A stretch of 62,133 bases of DNA from an uncultured Paracoccaceae bacterium (GCA_937146765.1 CAKZRP010000034.1:1-62133), one strand, 5' to 3'; counted from the first letter of the stretch, positions 34,059 through 42,947 are shown. The notes: generated by a model from the sequence alone, not told the origin. Translations and numbers: made by a program.

Positions 34059-35378
34059 TCAGCCCGGGATCCCGCAGGCGGTCGTGGCTCCCTGTGCGGG
34101 CCGCTGTTCCATGTCCCGATATCTGGCGATGATCTCGCGCAGGGCCACAAGGGCCACCGGTTTCTGCGCCTCCGGGATCAAGGGGTCCGCAGCCAGGGCA
34201 GAGGCCATGGCGTCGGTCAAGGCGACAAACACCGCGTCGGACGGCGGTCCCCCGGATGCGGGATCGCGCTGCTGCCAGGCCAGCTCCAGACAGGCGAGGA
34301 CGGCGCGCTCGTGCTGGACCAGCGCCGCAACGGTCTCTGCAATGGCCCTTGGTTGCGTGGCGCGAGCACTGGCACGGTGGCGCGGCGTGAGGCTGGTCTT
34401 GCCGATGCAAAAGCGGCTTTCGAGAAAGAGGCCCTCGACCGGATGGTTGATCGTGGTGTCGAATGGATCGCTCCAGCCACTCCAGGCGGCGAGCAAGGGC
34501 AGGACCGCATCGTCATACCAGGGGGTAGGGCGCCGGGCCCCTGCTGCAGCCTCTGCCGCAGCCTCGGGGGCAGCTCCGCCCTCGGTCGGCGCCGCCAGCC
34601 CTTTCAGCGCCCCGGCGCGCATTCTTGCCACCGTCTCGGCGCGCCCATAGGTCCAGTCGGCCGGGCTGCGCGCCTGAGCCATTTCCTTGGAGATCAGTGC
34701 GCCGCTCTGAGGGTCGGCGACCCCGCAGGCCCTGGGCAAGGGCAGATCGGCCAGAGCGGCAAAGGGCAGGGGACGCCCGCCAAGGCGGATATCGTAGACA
34801 AAGGCCCGGTGGTTGAGCCCGGCACAGTCCCAGTCGAAAGTCTCCTCAGGCCCGCAGAGATGCGCCGCCAGCTGGCGGGCGGTGGTCAGCGGTCCTTCGC
34901 AGAGGCCAATGGTGCGGGCACCGCTGTCCTGCAGGAGCTGGCTGGACAGGCTGAGCGGGTTGATCATGTTCACGGTCAGGGCGGCGGGGCAGTCATGGTG
35001 CAAGCGGTTGCCGAGCCCGCGCCAGGCACCCTGGACGCAGAGCGCGGTGGCGAGCCCGCCAACCCCCAGGCTCTCGTCTGCAAAGAGCCCATGGCTGTAG
35101 CAGGTCTCCTCGATCAGGCGGCGCAGAGCCAGCCCGCCATAGCGCAGCTGGACCAGCACCACATCCGCGCCGCAGAGCGCCTCGGCCAGATCGGTGGTGA
35201 CGGCAAGTGTCGCCCTGCCCACCTCCGGGATGATCCGCCCGCGCACCAGCTCCAGACTGCGCCGGTCGCGCCCGTAGAGGGTGATGTGGCGAAATCCGCC
35301 AAGGAAACGGGCCGCCCGGCCCTCGGTGAACATATTGGTGGTGAAGGGGCTGCTGCCGCCGAGGATGGTCAGGCGCAC
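34059..35378 (-). CDS. Glycoside hydrolase family 4 protein (NAD-dependent)
   Basis: A 439-residue protein. The N-terminal NAD site is LTILGGSSPFTTNMF. Family-4 marks are LFADESLGVGGLATAL, VNMINPLSLSS (VNxxNP), LCEGP with the metal Cys, and GLNHRAF with the metal His. GH4 enzymes cleave alpha- or beta-glycosides by transient oxidation at C3, using NAD+ and Mn2+. It is the last gene of a leftward operon with a ROK kinase and a cyclase, overlapping the kinase gene by ten bases. It could act on a glycoside or serve as an oxidoreductase on a cyclitol product. Confidence 0.87.
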   Translation of the reverse strand: MRLTILGGSSPFTTNMFTEGRAARFLGGFRHITLYGRDRRSLELVRGRIIPEVGRATLAVTTDLAEALCGADVVLVQLRYGGLALRRLIEETCYSHGLFADESLGVGGLATALCVQGAWRGLGNRLHHDCPAALTVNMINPLSLSSQLLQDSGARTIGLCEGPLTTARQLAAHLCGPEETFDWDCAGLNHRAFVYDIRLGGRPLPFAALADLPLPRACGVADPQSGALISKEMAQARSPADWTYGRAETVARMRAGALKGLAAPTEGGAAPEAAAEAAAGARRPTPWYDDAVLPLLAAWSGWSDPFDTTINHPVEGLFLESRFCIGKTSLTPRHRASARATQPRAIAETVAALVQHERAVLACLELAWQQRDPASGGPPSDAVFVALTDAMASALAADPLIPEAQKPVALVALREIIARYRDMEQRPAQGATTACGIPG

Positions 35379-36328
35379 AGGGTCAGATCCCGCCGGGTCA
35401 GGGCATGGTGGTGCAGGCCGAGCAGCGAGGTGCGCACCTCGTCCCGCAGGACCTCGAAGGCCTGTCCCCAGTCATGCCCGCTGTCCCAGCAATGGGCGGC
35501 GGCCCCCCGCGCGAGCAGGCGCGGCAGCGCATCGCCGACCGCTTCGGCAAAGCCGCCGACCAGCACGTAACGCTCGCAGCCCAGGGCCACATGCAGCAGG
35601 GCGGTTGCCCGCGCCAGCGGCAGCATTGCCTCCGCGAGGATATCCAGCGCGAAACCATCGCCGGCGCGGACGGCCGCGGCGACCTCTTCGGCGGTGAGGT
35701 CGATGGGGCGGCGACCACCCAGCAGCGAGGCGCGAAACCGCTCGGGGGCCTGGCTGGCCCGCAGCGCGGCAAAACGCTGCACGCCGCGCCCGGAGGAAAC
35801 CGCGCCCACATGGCCGGTGCCGCCGCAGTCACAGCGCAGGTCGGCGGGGGCACCGGCATCGCGCCAATGGCCGATCTCGCCGCCGCGTCCCCTCGGGCCG
35901 TTCACCTCTGCCCCCTCGACATAGATCTTGGACCCGATGCCGGAGCCGATGTTGAGCACGCAGAAATCCCTCAGGCCCCGCGCCAGCAGGAAGGCCCCAT
36001 AGGCGGAGACATCATTGATGACATGCAGCCCGGCGTCCGGGAACACGCTGCGCAGGGTGGCGAGGAGGTCGAAGCGGTGCAGGTCCACCCCCGGCCAGAG
36101 GGTCGGTGCCTGGCTCAGCGTGGTGCCCGCTGCGATCGGGCCGGGAAACCCGAGCGCCACTGCGCTGGCGGGGCGGGCGACATCCGACCGGATCCGTGTG
36201 AGGACCGCGGTCAATTCGGCCGGGCTTTTTGGCGAGGGCATCGTGGCGATGGGAAAATCCGCGCCGCGCGCCGGGCATCCCCATTTGATCGAGGTGCCGC
36301 CGAGGTTGATCGCGAGGACATCATACAT
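35369..36328 (-). CDS. ROK-family sugar or cyclitol kinase
   Basis: A 319-residue protein from the ATG at 36328. The phosphate-binding motif reads INLGGTSIKWG, with Asn where most ROK kinases have Asp. The catalytic Asp is in INDVSAYGA. LNIGSGIGSKIYVEGAEVNG and GGEIGHWRDAG hold the substrate and zinc His. The zinc cysteines are only partly kept: CDCGGTGH replaces CxCGxxGC. Kinases of the ROK family phosphorylate C7-cyclitols in acarbose and validamycin pathways (AcbM, ValC). The adjacent cyclase gene overlaps by eight bases and makes that role plausible here. Confidence 0.86.
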   Translation of the reverse strand: MYDVLAINLGGTSIKWGCPARGADFPIATMPSPKSPAELTAVLTRIRSDVARPASAVALGFPGPIAAGTTLSQAPTLWPGVDLHRFDLLATLRSVFPDAGLHVINDVSAYGAFLLARGLRDFCVLNIGSGIGSKIYVEGAEVNGPRGRGGEIGHWRDAGAPADLRCDCGGTGHVGAVSSGRGVQRFAALRASQAPERFRASLLGGRRPIDLTAEEVAAAVRAGDGFALDILAEAMLPLARATALLHVALGCERYVLVGGFAEAVGDALPRLLARGAAAHCWDSGHDWGQAFEVLRDEVRTSLLGLHHHALTRRDLTLCA

Positions 36329-37574
36329 GGGCGAGCCTGCCTTCGGCTGCCGGTTCCTCGCGGGTCTTCGCCGCCCAGTGCCGCAGCGCCGCATCCGCGG
36401 CGAGCACCTCCGCAACGGTGAGGTCGCAGGCAAAGGCATGGCTGCCGATGCCGGTGCAGAGCGGGATGTTCTGCCTGCCGCCGCGGCTCTTGACGGTGCC
36501 GTCCAGCGCGCCCTGCACCGTTCGCGCGGAGACGAGGGGATGGGTCAGCGGCAGGCCGAAGCGCCGGAACGCATGCAGCGCCGCCGCCATCGCCGGTGCC
36601 GTCAGCCAGCCACGGCGATGCGACAGCATCAGAGAATTGGCAATGTCGATCGCCACCGCCTCGCCGTGCAGCAGGTCCGGGTCCTGCAATTCAACATAGG
36701 GGCTGAGCCAATGGCCGAAGTCGACCGCCCGCGTGAGGATCTGTTCGTAGGGATTGGCGTTGAGTTCGCGCACCATCAACTCGATGGCGCGACGGTAGAG
36801 GTCTTGCTGCGCCGCGCCCTCCGCATGGGCCGGCCCCGCGGCCGCCACAGCGGCAAAGAGGCCGGCATCAAGCACCAGCGCGATCTTGAGGATCTCGGCC
36901 ATGCCATTGGCAAACTGGCGCGGCGGCAGGCTGGTCAGAAAGCGGGTGTCGACGAGGACGCTCCTTGGCGGGCAGAAACTGCCGACGATGTTCTTGGTGC
37001 CGTTGAAGTTGATCGCATTCTTGAGCCCCACCGCGGCATCCACCTGGGCCATAAGGGTTGTCGGGATCTTGGTCACGGCCACGCCCCGCCGATAGATGGA
37101 GGCGGCAAAGCCGACCAGATCCAGCACCGCGCCGCCGCCGATGGCAAAAAGGGCATCGCGTCGCCGGTCCAGTTCCAGATCGCAAAAGACCTGCAGGACC
37201 GCCCCCAGCCGGTCGAAGGTCTTGCAGGTCTCGGTGCCCGCGATCGGGCGGATTTCGACCCGGCCATAGGCCTCCTCGAAACAGTGCGCGAGCTGCGCTC
37301 CCCAGAGGGTCCAGAAGGTCTCATCCGCCAGAACCACCGCCCGCTGGTCGCAGTGTGCCTCTGTTTGTCCGTCCGCCCATTCCGCTGCTGGGTCACCTGC
37401 CAGACTACCAGCCTGACCGCTCGCCGCTCCGGGGCCGTAACGGCGCAGCAGCGGGGCGGAGATCGGGGCCATCACGATGGGCGAGCTTTGCTGGCGGGCG
37501 GTTTCAAGCGAAATGAAAGCGGAGGGTGTTTCAGCACGTGACTGCGTGTCGAGGGGCAGCTCGGTCAGGATCAT
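36321..37574 (-). CDS. Sedoheptulose-7-phosphate cyclase-like enzyme (EEVS type)
   Basis: A 417-residue member of the dehydroquinate synthase fold. NAD-site: GGGAVLDLVGFAASIYRRG. Then comes IPTTLMAQVDAAVGLKNAIN continuing into FNGTKNIVGSF. Its form KNAINFNGTKN is close to 2-epi-5-epi-valiolone synthases (KTxVNFxxxKN), not the KxAVNHPxGKN of dehydroquinate synthase. Metal ligands are the Glu in NGMAEILK and the His residues in DFGHWLSPYVE and LLHGEAVAID. PLCTGIGSHAFACDLT near the end also matches the cyclase group. It would cyclise sedoheptulose 7-phosphate to a C7 cyclitol. The nearby ROK kinase supports this. About 70 extra N-terminal residues precede the core. Confidence 0.85.
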   Translation of the reverse strand: MILTELPLDTQSRAETPSAFISLETARQQSSPIVMAPISAPLLRRYGPGAASGQAGSLAGDPAAEWADGQTEAHCDQRAVVLADETFWTLWGAQLAHCFEEAYGRVEIRPIAGTETCKTFDRLGAVLQVFCDLELDRRRDALFAIGGGAVLDLVGFAASIYRRGVAVTKIPTTLMAQVDAAVGLKNAINFNGTKNIVGSFCPPRSVLVDTRFLTSLPPRQFANGMAEILKIALVLDAGLFAAVAAAGPAHAEGAAQQDLYRRAIELMVRELNANPYEQILTRAVDFGHWLSPYVELQDPDLLHGEAVAIDIANSLMLSHRRGWLTAPAMAAALHAFRRFGLPLTHPLVSARTVQGALDGTVKSRGGRQNIPLCTGIGSHAFACDLTVAEVLAADAALRHWAAKTREEPAAEGRLAHV

Positions 37575-37619
37575 GAATGGAAAACTCCAACGGTTAAAAC
37601 CAATTACGATAGGTCGCGG

Positions 37620-38006
37620 TCAGGTCTGGGGTGGGGTGGGCGTTCGGACCTCGATGACGACAATCTTGACATCCTGGTCGGAGGTATTGCGCAGGCCATG
37701 GGCCCCGCCCGGCGGGTTGCGGATCACGTCGCCCTGGCGGACCATGACCCCGCGGTCCTCGATCCGCATTTCGGCCTCGCCGTCGACCATGATGTAGAAC
37801 TCTTCATTATCAGCGGCATGGCGGTGATGGCCTATGGTTGCGCCGGGGCGCACCACAACAAGATCCAGATGATTGATGTAGGAGCCTGGCGGCCTTGACC
37901 TCGCCCGCCAGGCGAGGAGTTCGCCGCTGCCATCGTGGTTTTCGCCGGGCAGCATCCGGTCTGGATCGAATGAATGCAGGAGTTCAAAAAAATCACTTTC
38001 AAGCAT
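37620..38006 (-). CDS. Single-domain cupin protein
   Basis: A 128-residue protein with both cupin motifs. Motif 1 is GHHRHAADNEEFYIMVDGEA (His, His, Glu metal ligands) and motif 2 is NPPGGAHGLRN (last His ligand). Such small cupins are isomerases, epimerases, dioxygenases or binding proteins. It is the gene just before the cyclase in the same direction with a 45-base gap, so it may isomerise or epimerise a pathway intermediate, a step that a VOC-fold protein (ValD) does in validamycin synthesis. This role is inference. Confidence 0.87.
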   Translation of the reverse strand: MLESDFFELLHSFDPDRMLPGENHDGSGELLAWRARSRPPGSYINHLDLVVVRPGATIGHHRHAADNEEFYIMVDGEAEMRIEDRGVMVRQGDVIRNPPGGAHGLRNTSDQDVKIVVIEVRTPTPPQT

Positions 38007-38285
38007 GCAACATGCCCTCCAATTGAAGGAAGGCTACGCGCTCAAATGCAGGTTGCATAGCCCTGTTGGAATGCGTCTGGGATTTCCGGGGGGATTTTTG
38101 CGCAGGCTGGTCAGCAATTGAGCGGAGACCGCTGCTTCTCGTGGTCCTCGTGGTGACCCCGGTCCGGGGCAGTCGGCGGCGGCGCGGGGCCTCGGGCACA
38201 AGGGCCATCGCTGCCCGGCAAACCCGGCAATAGCCCCGAGCAGGGGCTGCGCGGGGCGATGGGGGCTTCGGGATGATGCAGGGGC
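38007..38285. other. Intergenic between the giant repeat gene and the cupin gene
   Basis: About 280 bases with no convincing gene. A small hairpin AGCCCC (38232-38237)/GGGGCT (38243-38248) lies 40-50 bases after the giant gene's stop and may act as a weak terminator. A promoter for the cupin-cyclase operon is expected at the left end but was not identified. Confidence 0.45.
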
Positions 38286-41200
38286 TCAGCCCAGCATCTT
38301 GTAGGCTGCGGCCACCTCGGAAATCTGCTTGGAGGAGAAGGCCCCCACCTGCGCCGTGGTGAAGGATTGCAACTGCGCATAGGAGAAGGCGGAGAGGTTG
38401 GTGGAGGAGATCCCTGCCAGCCCGTCGGTGTTGATCGAGGCGATGTCATCCGCCGAGAAGGTGGAGAGGGCGGCCGTCTTGAAGGCGGCGATCTGTTCGG
38501 CGCTGAACTTTGCCACCTGTCCGGGGGTGAGGGCCTCCGCCTGGGCATTGCTGAGATTGGCGATCTGGGTCGGCGACAGGCCGGAAATCGCCGCAGGCGG
38601 GATCGCCGCGATCTGGGCGGTCGTCATCGCCGCGGTCTTCTCCACGCCAAGGGCGGCGATCTGCAGCGCGTTGAAGGCCTGGATCTGCGTGGTGGCAAAG
38701 GCGGGAATCTGGTCGATGTGCAGGCCTGCGACCTGATAGAAGCTGAGCCCGCCAATCTGCGCCGTACTCAGGGCTCCGATCTGCTCGTCATCAAAGTTGG
38801 CGATGACGCTGGCCGGCAGGCCGGAGATGGCGGTGGCGGAGATGGCCCCGATATCCGCGATCGAGAAGGTGCCGATCTGATCCGAGGTCAGGGCCGTCAT
38901 CTGTGTCGCGGTCAGGTTGGAGATCTGGCTGCCGGTGAAGGCATCGAACTGCGCGGCGCTGAGCGACTTGATCTGTTCCTGGGTGAAGCCCGCCACCGCG
39001 GCGGGGGTCAGAACGGCGACCTGCTCCGGCGACAGGGCTGACAGGGCGGCGACCGAGAGGTCATCGAGCTGACTGGCACTGAAGGCGGCCCATTGCTTGT
39101 CCGCGAGCAGCGGGACCTGGGTCTTGGTGAGGGCCGCGACCTGATCCCCGGTCAGGGCCGCCACATGGGCGGTGGTCAGCGCGGCCAGCTCGTCGCCCGA
39201 GAGGGCGGCGATCTTGGCGGCGGGAATGCCGGTGATCGCCTTGGCGGTGATTGCAGCGATCTTGCTGGTGTCGAATGTGGCCAGACCCTCGGTGCTGATG
39301 GCGCCGATCTGGGTGGCGTTCAGGGCGGCGATCTGCGTCGTGGAGAGCCCCGCGATCTGGGTCGCATCCAGCCCGGAGATCTGGGCGGCGGTCAGCCCGG
39401 TCACCGCGGTCTTCGACAGGGCGGCGATCTGGTCCCCGGTCAAGGTGGCAACGGCGCGGACATCCATGCCGGAGATCTGGGTCGCGGTGAGCCCGGCCAG
39501 CTGATCGCTGCTCAGGCCGCGCAGCTGATCGTCGCGCAGCGCATTGAGCTGTGTCGCCTCAAGGGCGGCGATCTGCTTGGCGGAGAAGCTGTCCATCTGG
39601 GTCTGGCTCATCAGCGCAAGGGCGGTTGGCGCGAGGCCCGCCATGGCAGCGGCGGGAAGGGCGGCGAGCTGTTCGGTGGTGAACTGCTGCAGGGCCGCCG
39701 GGCGGATCGCCGCGACCTGGGCGGCGGCAAGGCCACCGATCTGGGTCGGGGTAAAGGTCAGGATGGCGGCATCCTCGAAGGCACGGATCTGATCGGCACC
39801 AAGACCGCCGATGGCCTTGGCCGAGAGGGCCTGGACCTGTTCGCTGCTCAGGCCCGCAACCGCCTGGGTGGTGAGACCGGAGGTCTGGGTCGCGCCGAAG
39901 GCCGCGACCTGCGCCGGGGTCAGGGCCGCGATCTGAGTGGCCGAGAGGGCGCCGATCTGCGCGGCCTTCAAGGCGCCGATCTGGCTGGTGGTCAGGGCCG
40001 CCATCCTGGCGCCGTCGAGGCTGCCGATCGCCTCCGTCGAGAGGGCGCCGATGGCGCTGCTGCCCAGGGCCGCAACCGTCTCCTCCGAGAGGGCCGCCAG
40101 TTGTCCTGCGCTCAGGACGCCCGCCTGGGTCGCGGTCAAGGCCGCGACCTGGGCCTTGCTCAGGGCCGCGACCTGATCGCTGGACAGCAGCGCCGCCTGG
40201 GAGCCGGTCAGGCCGGGGATCGCCTTGGTCGCAAGCGCCGCGATCTGCTCCGTGCTCAGGCTCTGGACCCCCTGTTCGGAGAGGGCGGCAAGCTGGGTCG
40301 GCCCAAGGGCGGCGATCTGCGTGGTCGAGAAAGCCTCGATCTGGCTGGCGGAGAGGGCAGCGGCATGGGCCGGCTTCAGGGCGGCAACCTGACCTGCGGT
40401 GAGGGCGCCGACCTGCTCGCCCGAGAGCAGGCTCAGCTGATCCGTGCTCATCCCGGCCAGGGAGGCGGGCTTGATCGCGGCAATGGTCTCCGCCGAGAGC
40501 GCGCGCAGGTTCTCGCCGCCGAGGGCAACCACCTGGCTGGCGCTGATCGCCGCTATCTGGGCCGAGGTCATCGCCTGGATCTGCTCCTTGCTCAGCCCCT
40601 CGATCTGCTTGGCGGTGAAGCCGGTGACGGCCTTGGTGCTGAAGGCGGCGATCTGTTCTTCGGAGAGGCTGGACACTGCCGCCTCGCCCAGGGCGGCGAC
40701 CTGACCGGCGCTGAAGGCGGCGACCTGGGTCGGCGAGAGCTGCGCCACCTGGGTCGCGGTGAGGGCGGTGACCTGCGCGGCCTTCAGCCCGGCGAGCTGC
40801 GTCGGGGTCAGGGCGGTGAGCTGGGCATCGCTCAGGCCCGCGATCACCCCGGTCGAGAGGCCAGAGGCGCCGGCCGCGCTCAGCGTGGCCATGGCCGGGC
40901 CGCCTAGGGACTGGAGCGTGTCACTGGTCAGCGCCGCCGTCTGGGTCGCGGTCAGCGTCGCCAGTTGGGGCGCTGTCATTGCCGCAAGCTGGGTGCCCGA
41001 CAGGCTTGCCATCTGATCCTTGGTCAGCCCGGCCACGCCCTTTTTGGACAGGGCGGTCACCTGCGCCTCGGAGAATTGCGACAGCGTATCGGTGGAGAAG
41101 GCGGAGACCTGGGCGCTCGACAGGGCGGCGATCTGGCTCTCCATCAGGGCTGCGACCTGATGACTGCCGAGGCTCGAGATCTGTGCCGATTTCAGCGCCG

Positions 41201-42947
41201 CGACCTGCGCCGGGGTCAGGGCGGCGATCTGGTCGCCCGAGAGCGCGGCAAGCTGGGTCTGGCCGAGACCGGTGATGGCCACCGTGGAGAGGGCAGCCAG
41301 GCTGCCCTCGGGCAGGGCGCCCAGGGTTTCGGGCGTGAGGTTGGCGACCTGGGTCGAGGTCAGCCGCGCCAGTTTCGGAGTGCTGAGCGCGGCCAGCTGA
41401 TCGGCGTTGACCACCTGCATCTGCGCATGGCTCAGACCGCTGAGGGCGGCCGAGGACATGCCGGCAAACTGATCCGGGCTCAGGGCGGCGATGGCCTCGG
41501 TGGAGAGGGCTGTCAGCTGCTTGGCCCCGAGGCCCGCGATCTGCCAGCTGCTGAGGACGGAGACCTGATCCCGCGTCAGCGCCGCGATCTGATTGGTTTT
41601 CAGGGCGGCAATCTGCTTTCGCGTGAGCGCCTGAAGCTGCTCTTCCGTCAGGGATTGGACCTGCGCGTCGGAGAGGCTGGTCAGCGATGTGGGCTTGATC
41701 GCCGCGATGGTTGCGGGCGAAAGCTCGGTCAGGGTGGTGGTGGGCACCGCGGCCCATTGCGCCGCGCTCAGGCTGGCGACCTGCATCAGGCTGAGGGACT
41801 GCATCTGCGTCGCACTGAGGGCGGCGATCTGCGGAGCCTTGAGGCCGGTGATGGCGGCGGTGGAGACGGTGGCAAGCTGGGAGCCTTTCAGCGCCTGGAT
41901 GCTGGCCTCCGGCAGGGCCCCGATCTGCGCCGCGGTGAGGCTGCGCAGGAAGGTGCTGGGCAGGCTCTCGATCTGCTCGGTGGTGAGGGCGGCCATCTGC
42001 GGGCTGGACAGGGCGGAGATCTGGGCCGGCTTCAGCCCGGCCAGCTGTTCGCCGGAGAGCGCGGCAATCGCCTCCGGTTTCAGCCCGATGATGGCGGTGG
42101 TCTTGATCGAGGAGAGGGCGGTGCCCGAGAGGGCGGTGGCATCGGCGCCGAGGGCACCGAGCTGCGAGGCGCTGAGCATCGCCGCCTGGCTGCCGGTGAA
42201 GGCGCCGATCTGCTCCTGCGACAGGCTGGCGATCTGGTCGGTGGTGAAGCCCACAACGGAGGCGGCGGACATCCCGGTGATCTGCGCCGCAGTTAGCCCG
42301 GCCAGCGTTTCGGTGGACAAGGCCCGCAGATGCGAGGCGCTGAGCGCATTCATCCGCATCGGGTCGACGGCGGACCATTGCCCGCTGGTCAAGGCGGCGA
42401 TCTGCGAGGTCTTCATGCCCCGCAACTGAGTGGTGCTGAAACTCGCGATCTGGTCTGCGGAAAGGCCCGCGATCGCCTCGGGCGTGATGCCGCTGACGGC
42501 GGCGGCGGACAGCGCCTTGAGATCCTCGGTCGAGAAGGCGGCGAGAGCCTCGGGCGTCATGGCCGCGATCTGCTTGGCCGTCGCCCCCGCCAGTTGCGCC
42601 GGGGTGAGCGCCTCGATCTGGGCGGTGGTCAGGCCGGCGATCTGCTCGCTGGTCATCGCGGCGAACTGGCGGCTGTTGAAACCGGTGATCTGGTCGGTGG
42701 ACAGGCCTGCGAGCTGTTCCTGTGTGATGCCGGACATGGCTGTGGTGGCGAGATAGGACAGCTGCTGGCCGGTGAGATTGTTGACCACCTCGGGGCTCAA
42801 CGCGGCGACCTGCGTGGCCGAGAGCGCGCCCAGCTGGCTCTGGGTCAGGCTGGCGGGAACCGAACTGTCCCAGGTCTTGATCGTCGCGGCAGAGAGAGAC
42901 CGGATCTGAGACGCGGTCAGGGTGGGGGTATATCCGATGGCGGCCAT
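38286..42947 (-). CDS. Giant octapeptide-repeat protein, function unknown
   Basis: A 1553-residue protein: nine leading residues (MAAIGYTPT), then 193 consecutive units of eight residues with one seven-residue unit (LGADATA, unit 33), and a final Gly. The unit consensus is [LFMI]-[ST]-x-x-Q-[IVL]-x-[AGS]. There is no signal peptide, membrane segment, Cys or catalytic motif. The S/T-x-x-Q start of each unit is a helix-capping pattern, so a solenoid of very short helical turns is conceivable. The Q is absent at fixed places every 17 units, giving a 136-residue super-repeat. It lies beside the cyclitol-like cluster. Secretion route and role are unknown; an adhesin, matrix or surface protein is possible. 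Confidence 0.9.
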   Translation of the reverse strand: MAAIGYTPTLTASQIRSLSAATIKTWDSSVPASLTQSQLGALSATQVAALSPEVVNNLTGQQLSYLATTAMSGITQEQLAGLSTDQITGFNSRQFAAMTSEQIAGLTTAQIEALTPAQLAGATAKQIAAMTPEALAAFSTEDLKALSAAAVSGITPEAIAGLSADQIASFSTTQLRGMKTSQIAALTSGQWSAVDPMRMNALSASHLRALSTETLAGLTAAQITGMSAASVVGFTTDQIASLSQEQIGAFTGSQAAMLSASQLGALGADATALSGTALSSIKTTAIIGLKPEAIAALSGEQLAGLKPAQISALSSPQMAALTTEQIESLPSTFLRSLTAAQIGALPEASIQALKGSQLATVSTAAITGLKAPQIAALSATQMQSLSLMQVASLSAAQWAAVPTTTLTELSPATIAAIKPTSLTSLSDAQVQSLTEEQLQALTRKQIAALKTNQIAALTRDQVSVLSSWQIAGLGAKQLTALSTEAIAALSPDQFAGMSSAALSGLSHAQMQVVNADQLAALSTPKLARLTSTQVANLTPETLGALPEGSLAALSTVAITGLGQTQLAALSGDQIAALTPAQVAALKSAQISSLGSHQVAALMESQIAALSSAQVSAFSTDTLSQFSEAQVTALSKKGVAGLTKDQMASLSGTQLAAMTAPQLATLTATQTAALTSDTLQSLGGPAMATLSAAGASGLSTGVIAGLSDAQLTALTPTQLAGLKAAQVTALTATQVAQLSPTQVAAFSAGQVAALGEAAVSSLSEEQIAAFSTKAVTGFTAKQIEGLSKEQIQAMTSAQIAAISASQVVALGGENLRALSAETIAAIKPASLAGMSTDQLSLLSGEQVGALTAGQVAALKPAHAAALSASQIEAFSTTQIAALGPTQLAALSEQGVQSLSTEQIAALATKAIPGLTGSQAALLSSDQVAALSKAQVAALTATQAGVLSAGQLAALSEETVAALGSSAIGALSTEAIGSLDGARMAALTTSQIGALKAAQIGALSATQIAALTPAQVAAFGATQTSGLTTQAVAGLSSEQVQALSAKAIGGLGADQIRAFEDAAILTFTPTQIGGLAAAQVAAIRPAALQQFTTEQLAALPAAAMAGLAPTALALMSQTQMDSFSAKQIAALEATQLNALRDDQLRGLSSDQLAGLTATQISGMDVRAVATLTGDQIAALSKTAVTGLTAAQISGLDATQIAGLSTTQIAALNATQIGAISTEGLATFDTSKIAAITAKAITGIPAAKIAALSGDELAALTTAHVAALTGDQVAALTKTQVPLLADKQWAAFSASQLDDLSVAALSALSPEQVAVLTPAAVAGFTQEQIKSLSAAQFDAFTGSQISNLTATQMTALTSDQIGTFSIADIGAISATAISGLPASVIANFDDEQIGALSTAQIGGLSFYQVAGLHIDQIPAFATTQIQAFNALQIAALGVEKTAAMTTAQIAAIPPAAISGLSPTQIANLSNAQAEALTPGQVAKFSAEQIAAFKTAALSTFSADDIASINTDGLAGISSTNLSAFSYAQLQSFTTAQVGAFSSKQISEVAAAYKMLG
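38292..42920 (-). repeat. 193 x 24-bp units arranged in a 408-bp super-repeat
   Basis: Coding repeats of the giant protein. Units stay in strict eight-codon register with a single one-codon loss. Counting units from the N-terminus, units 18+17n, 26+17n and 28+17n all lack Gln at position 5 (31 of 31 cases). Units 16+17n, 17+17n and 19+17n mostly lack it. Nearly all other units have it. This gives about 11.3 copies of a 17-unit block. DNA copies have diverged strongly, so the array is old and kept by selection on the protein. Confidence 0.9.

Noticed and set aside
36321..37574. Housekeeping 3-dehydroquinate synthase
   Set aside because: The KNAINFNGTKN, DFGHWLSP and PLCTGIGSHAF motifs fit the sedoheptulose-7-phosphate cyclase group better, and no shikimate-pathway gene is nearby.
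38292..42920. CRISPR or other DNA-level repeat array because of the 24-base periodicity
   Set aside because: The period is that of eight codons, the units differ strongly at DNA level, there are no constant repeats with unique spacers, and a single open frame runs through.
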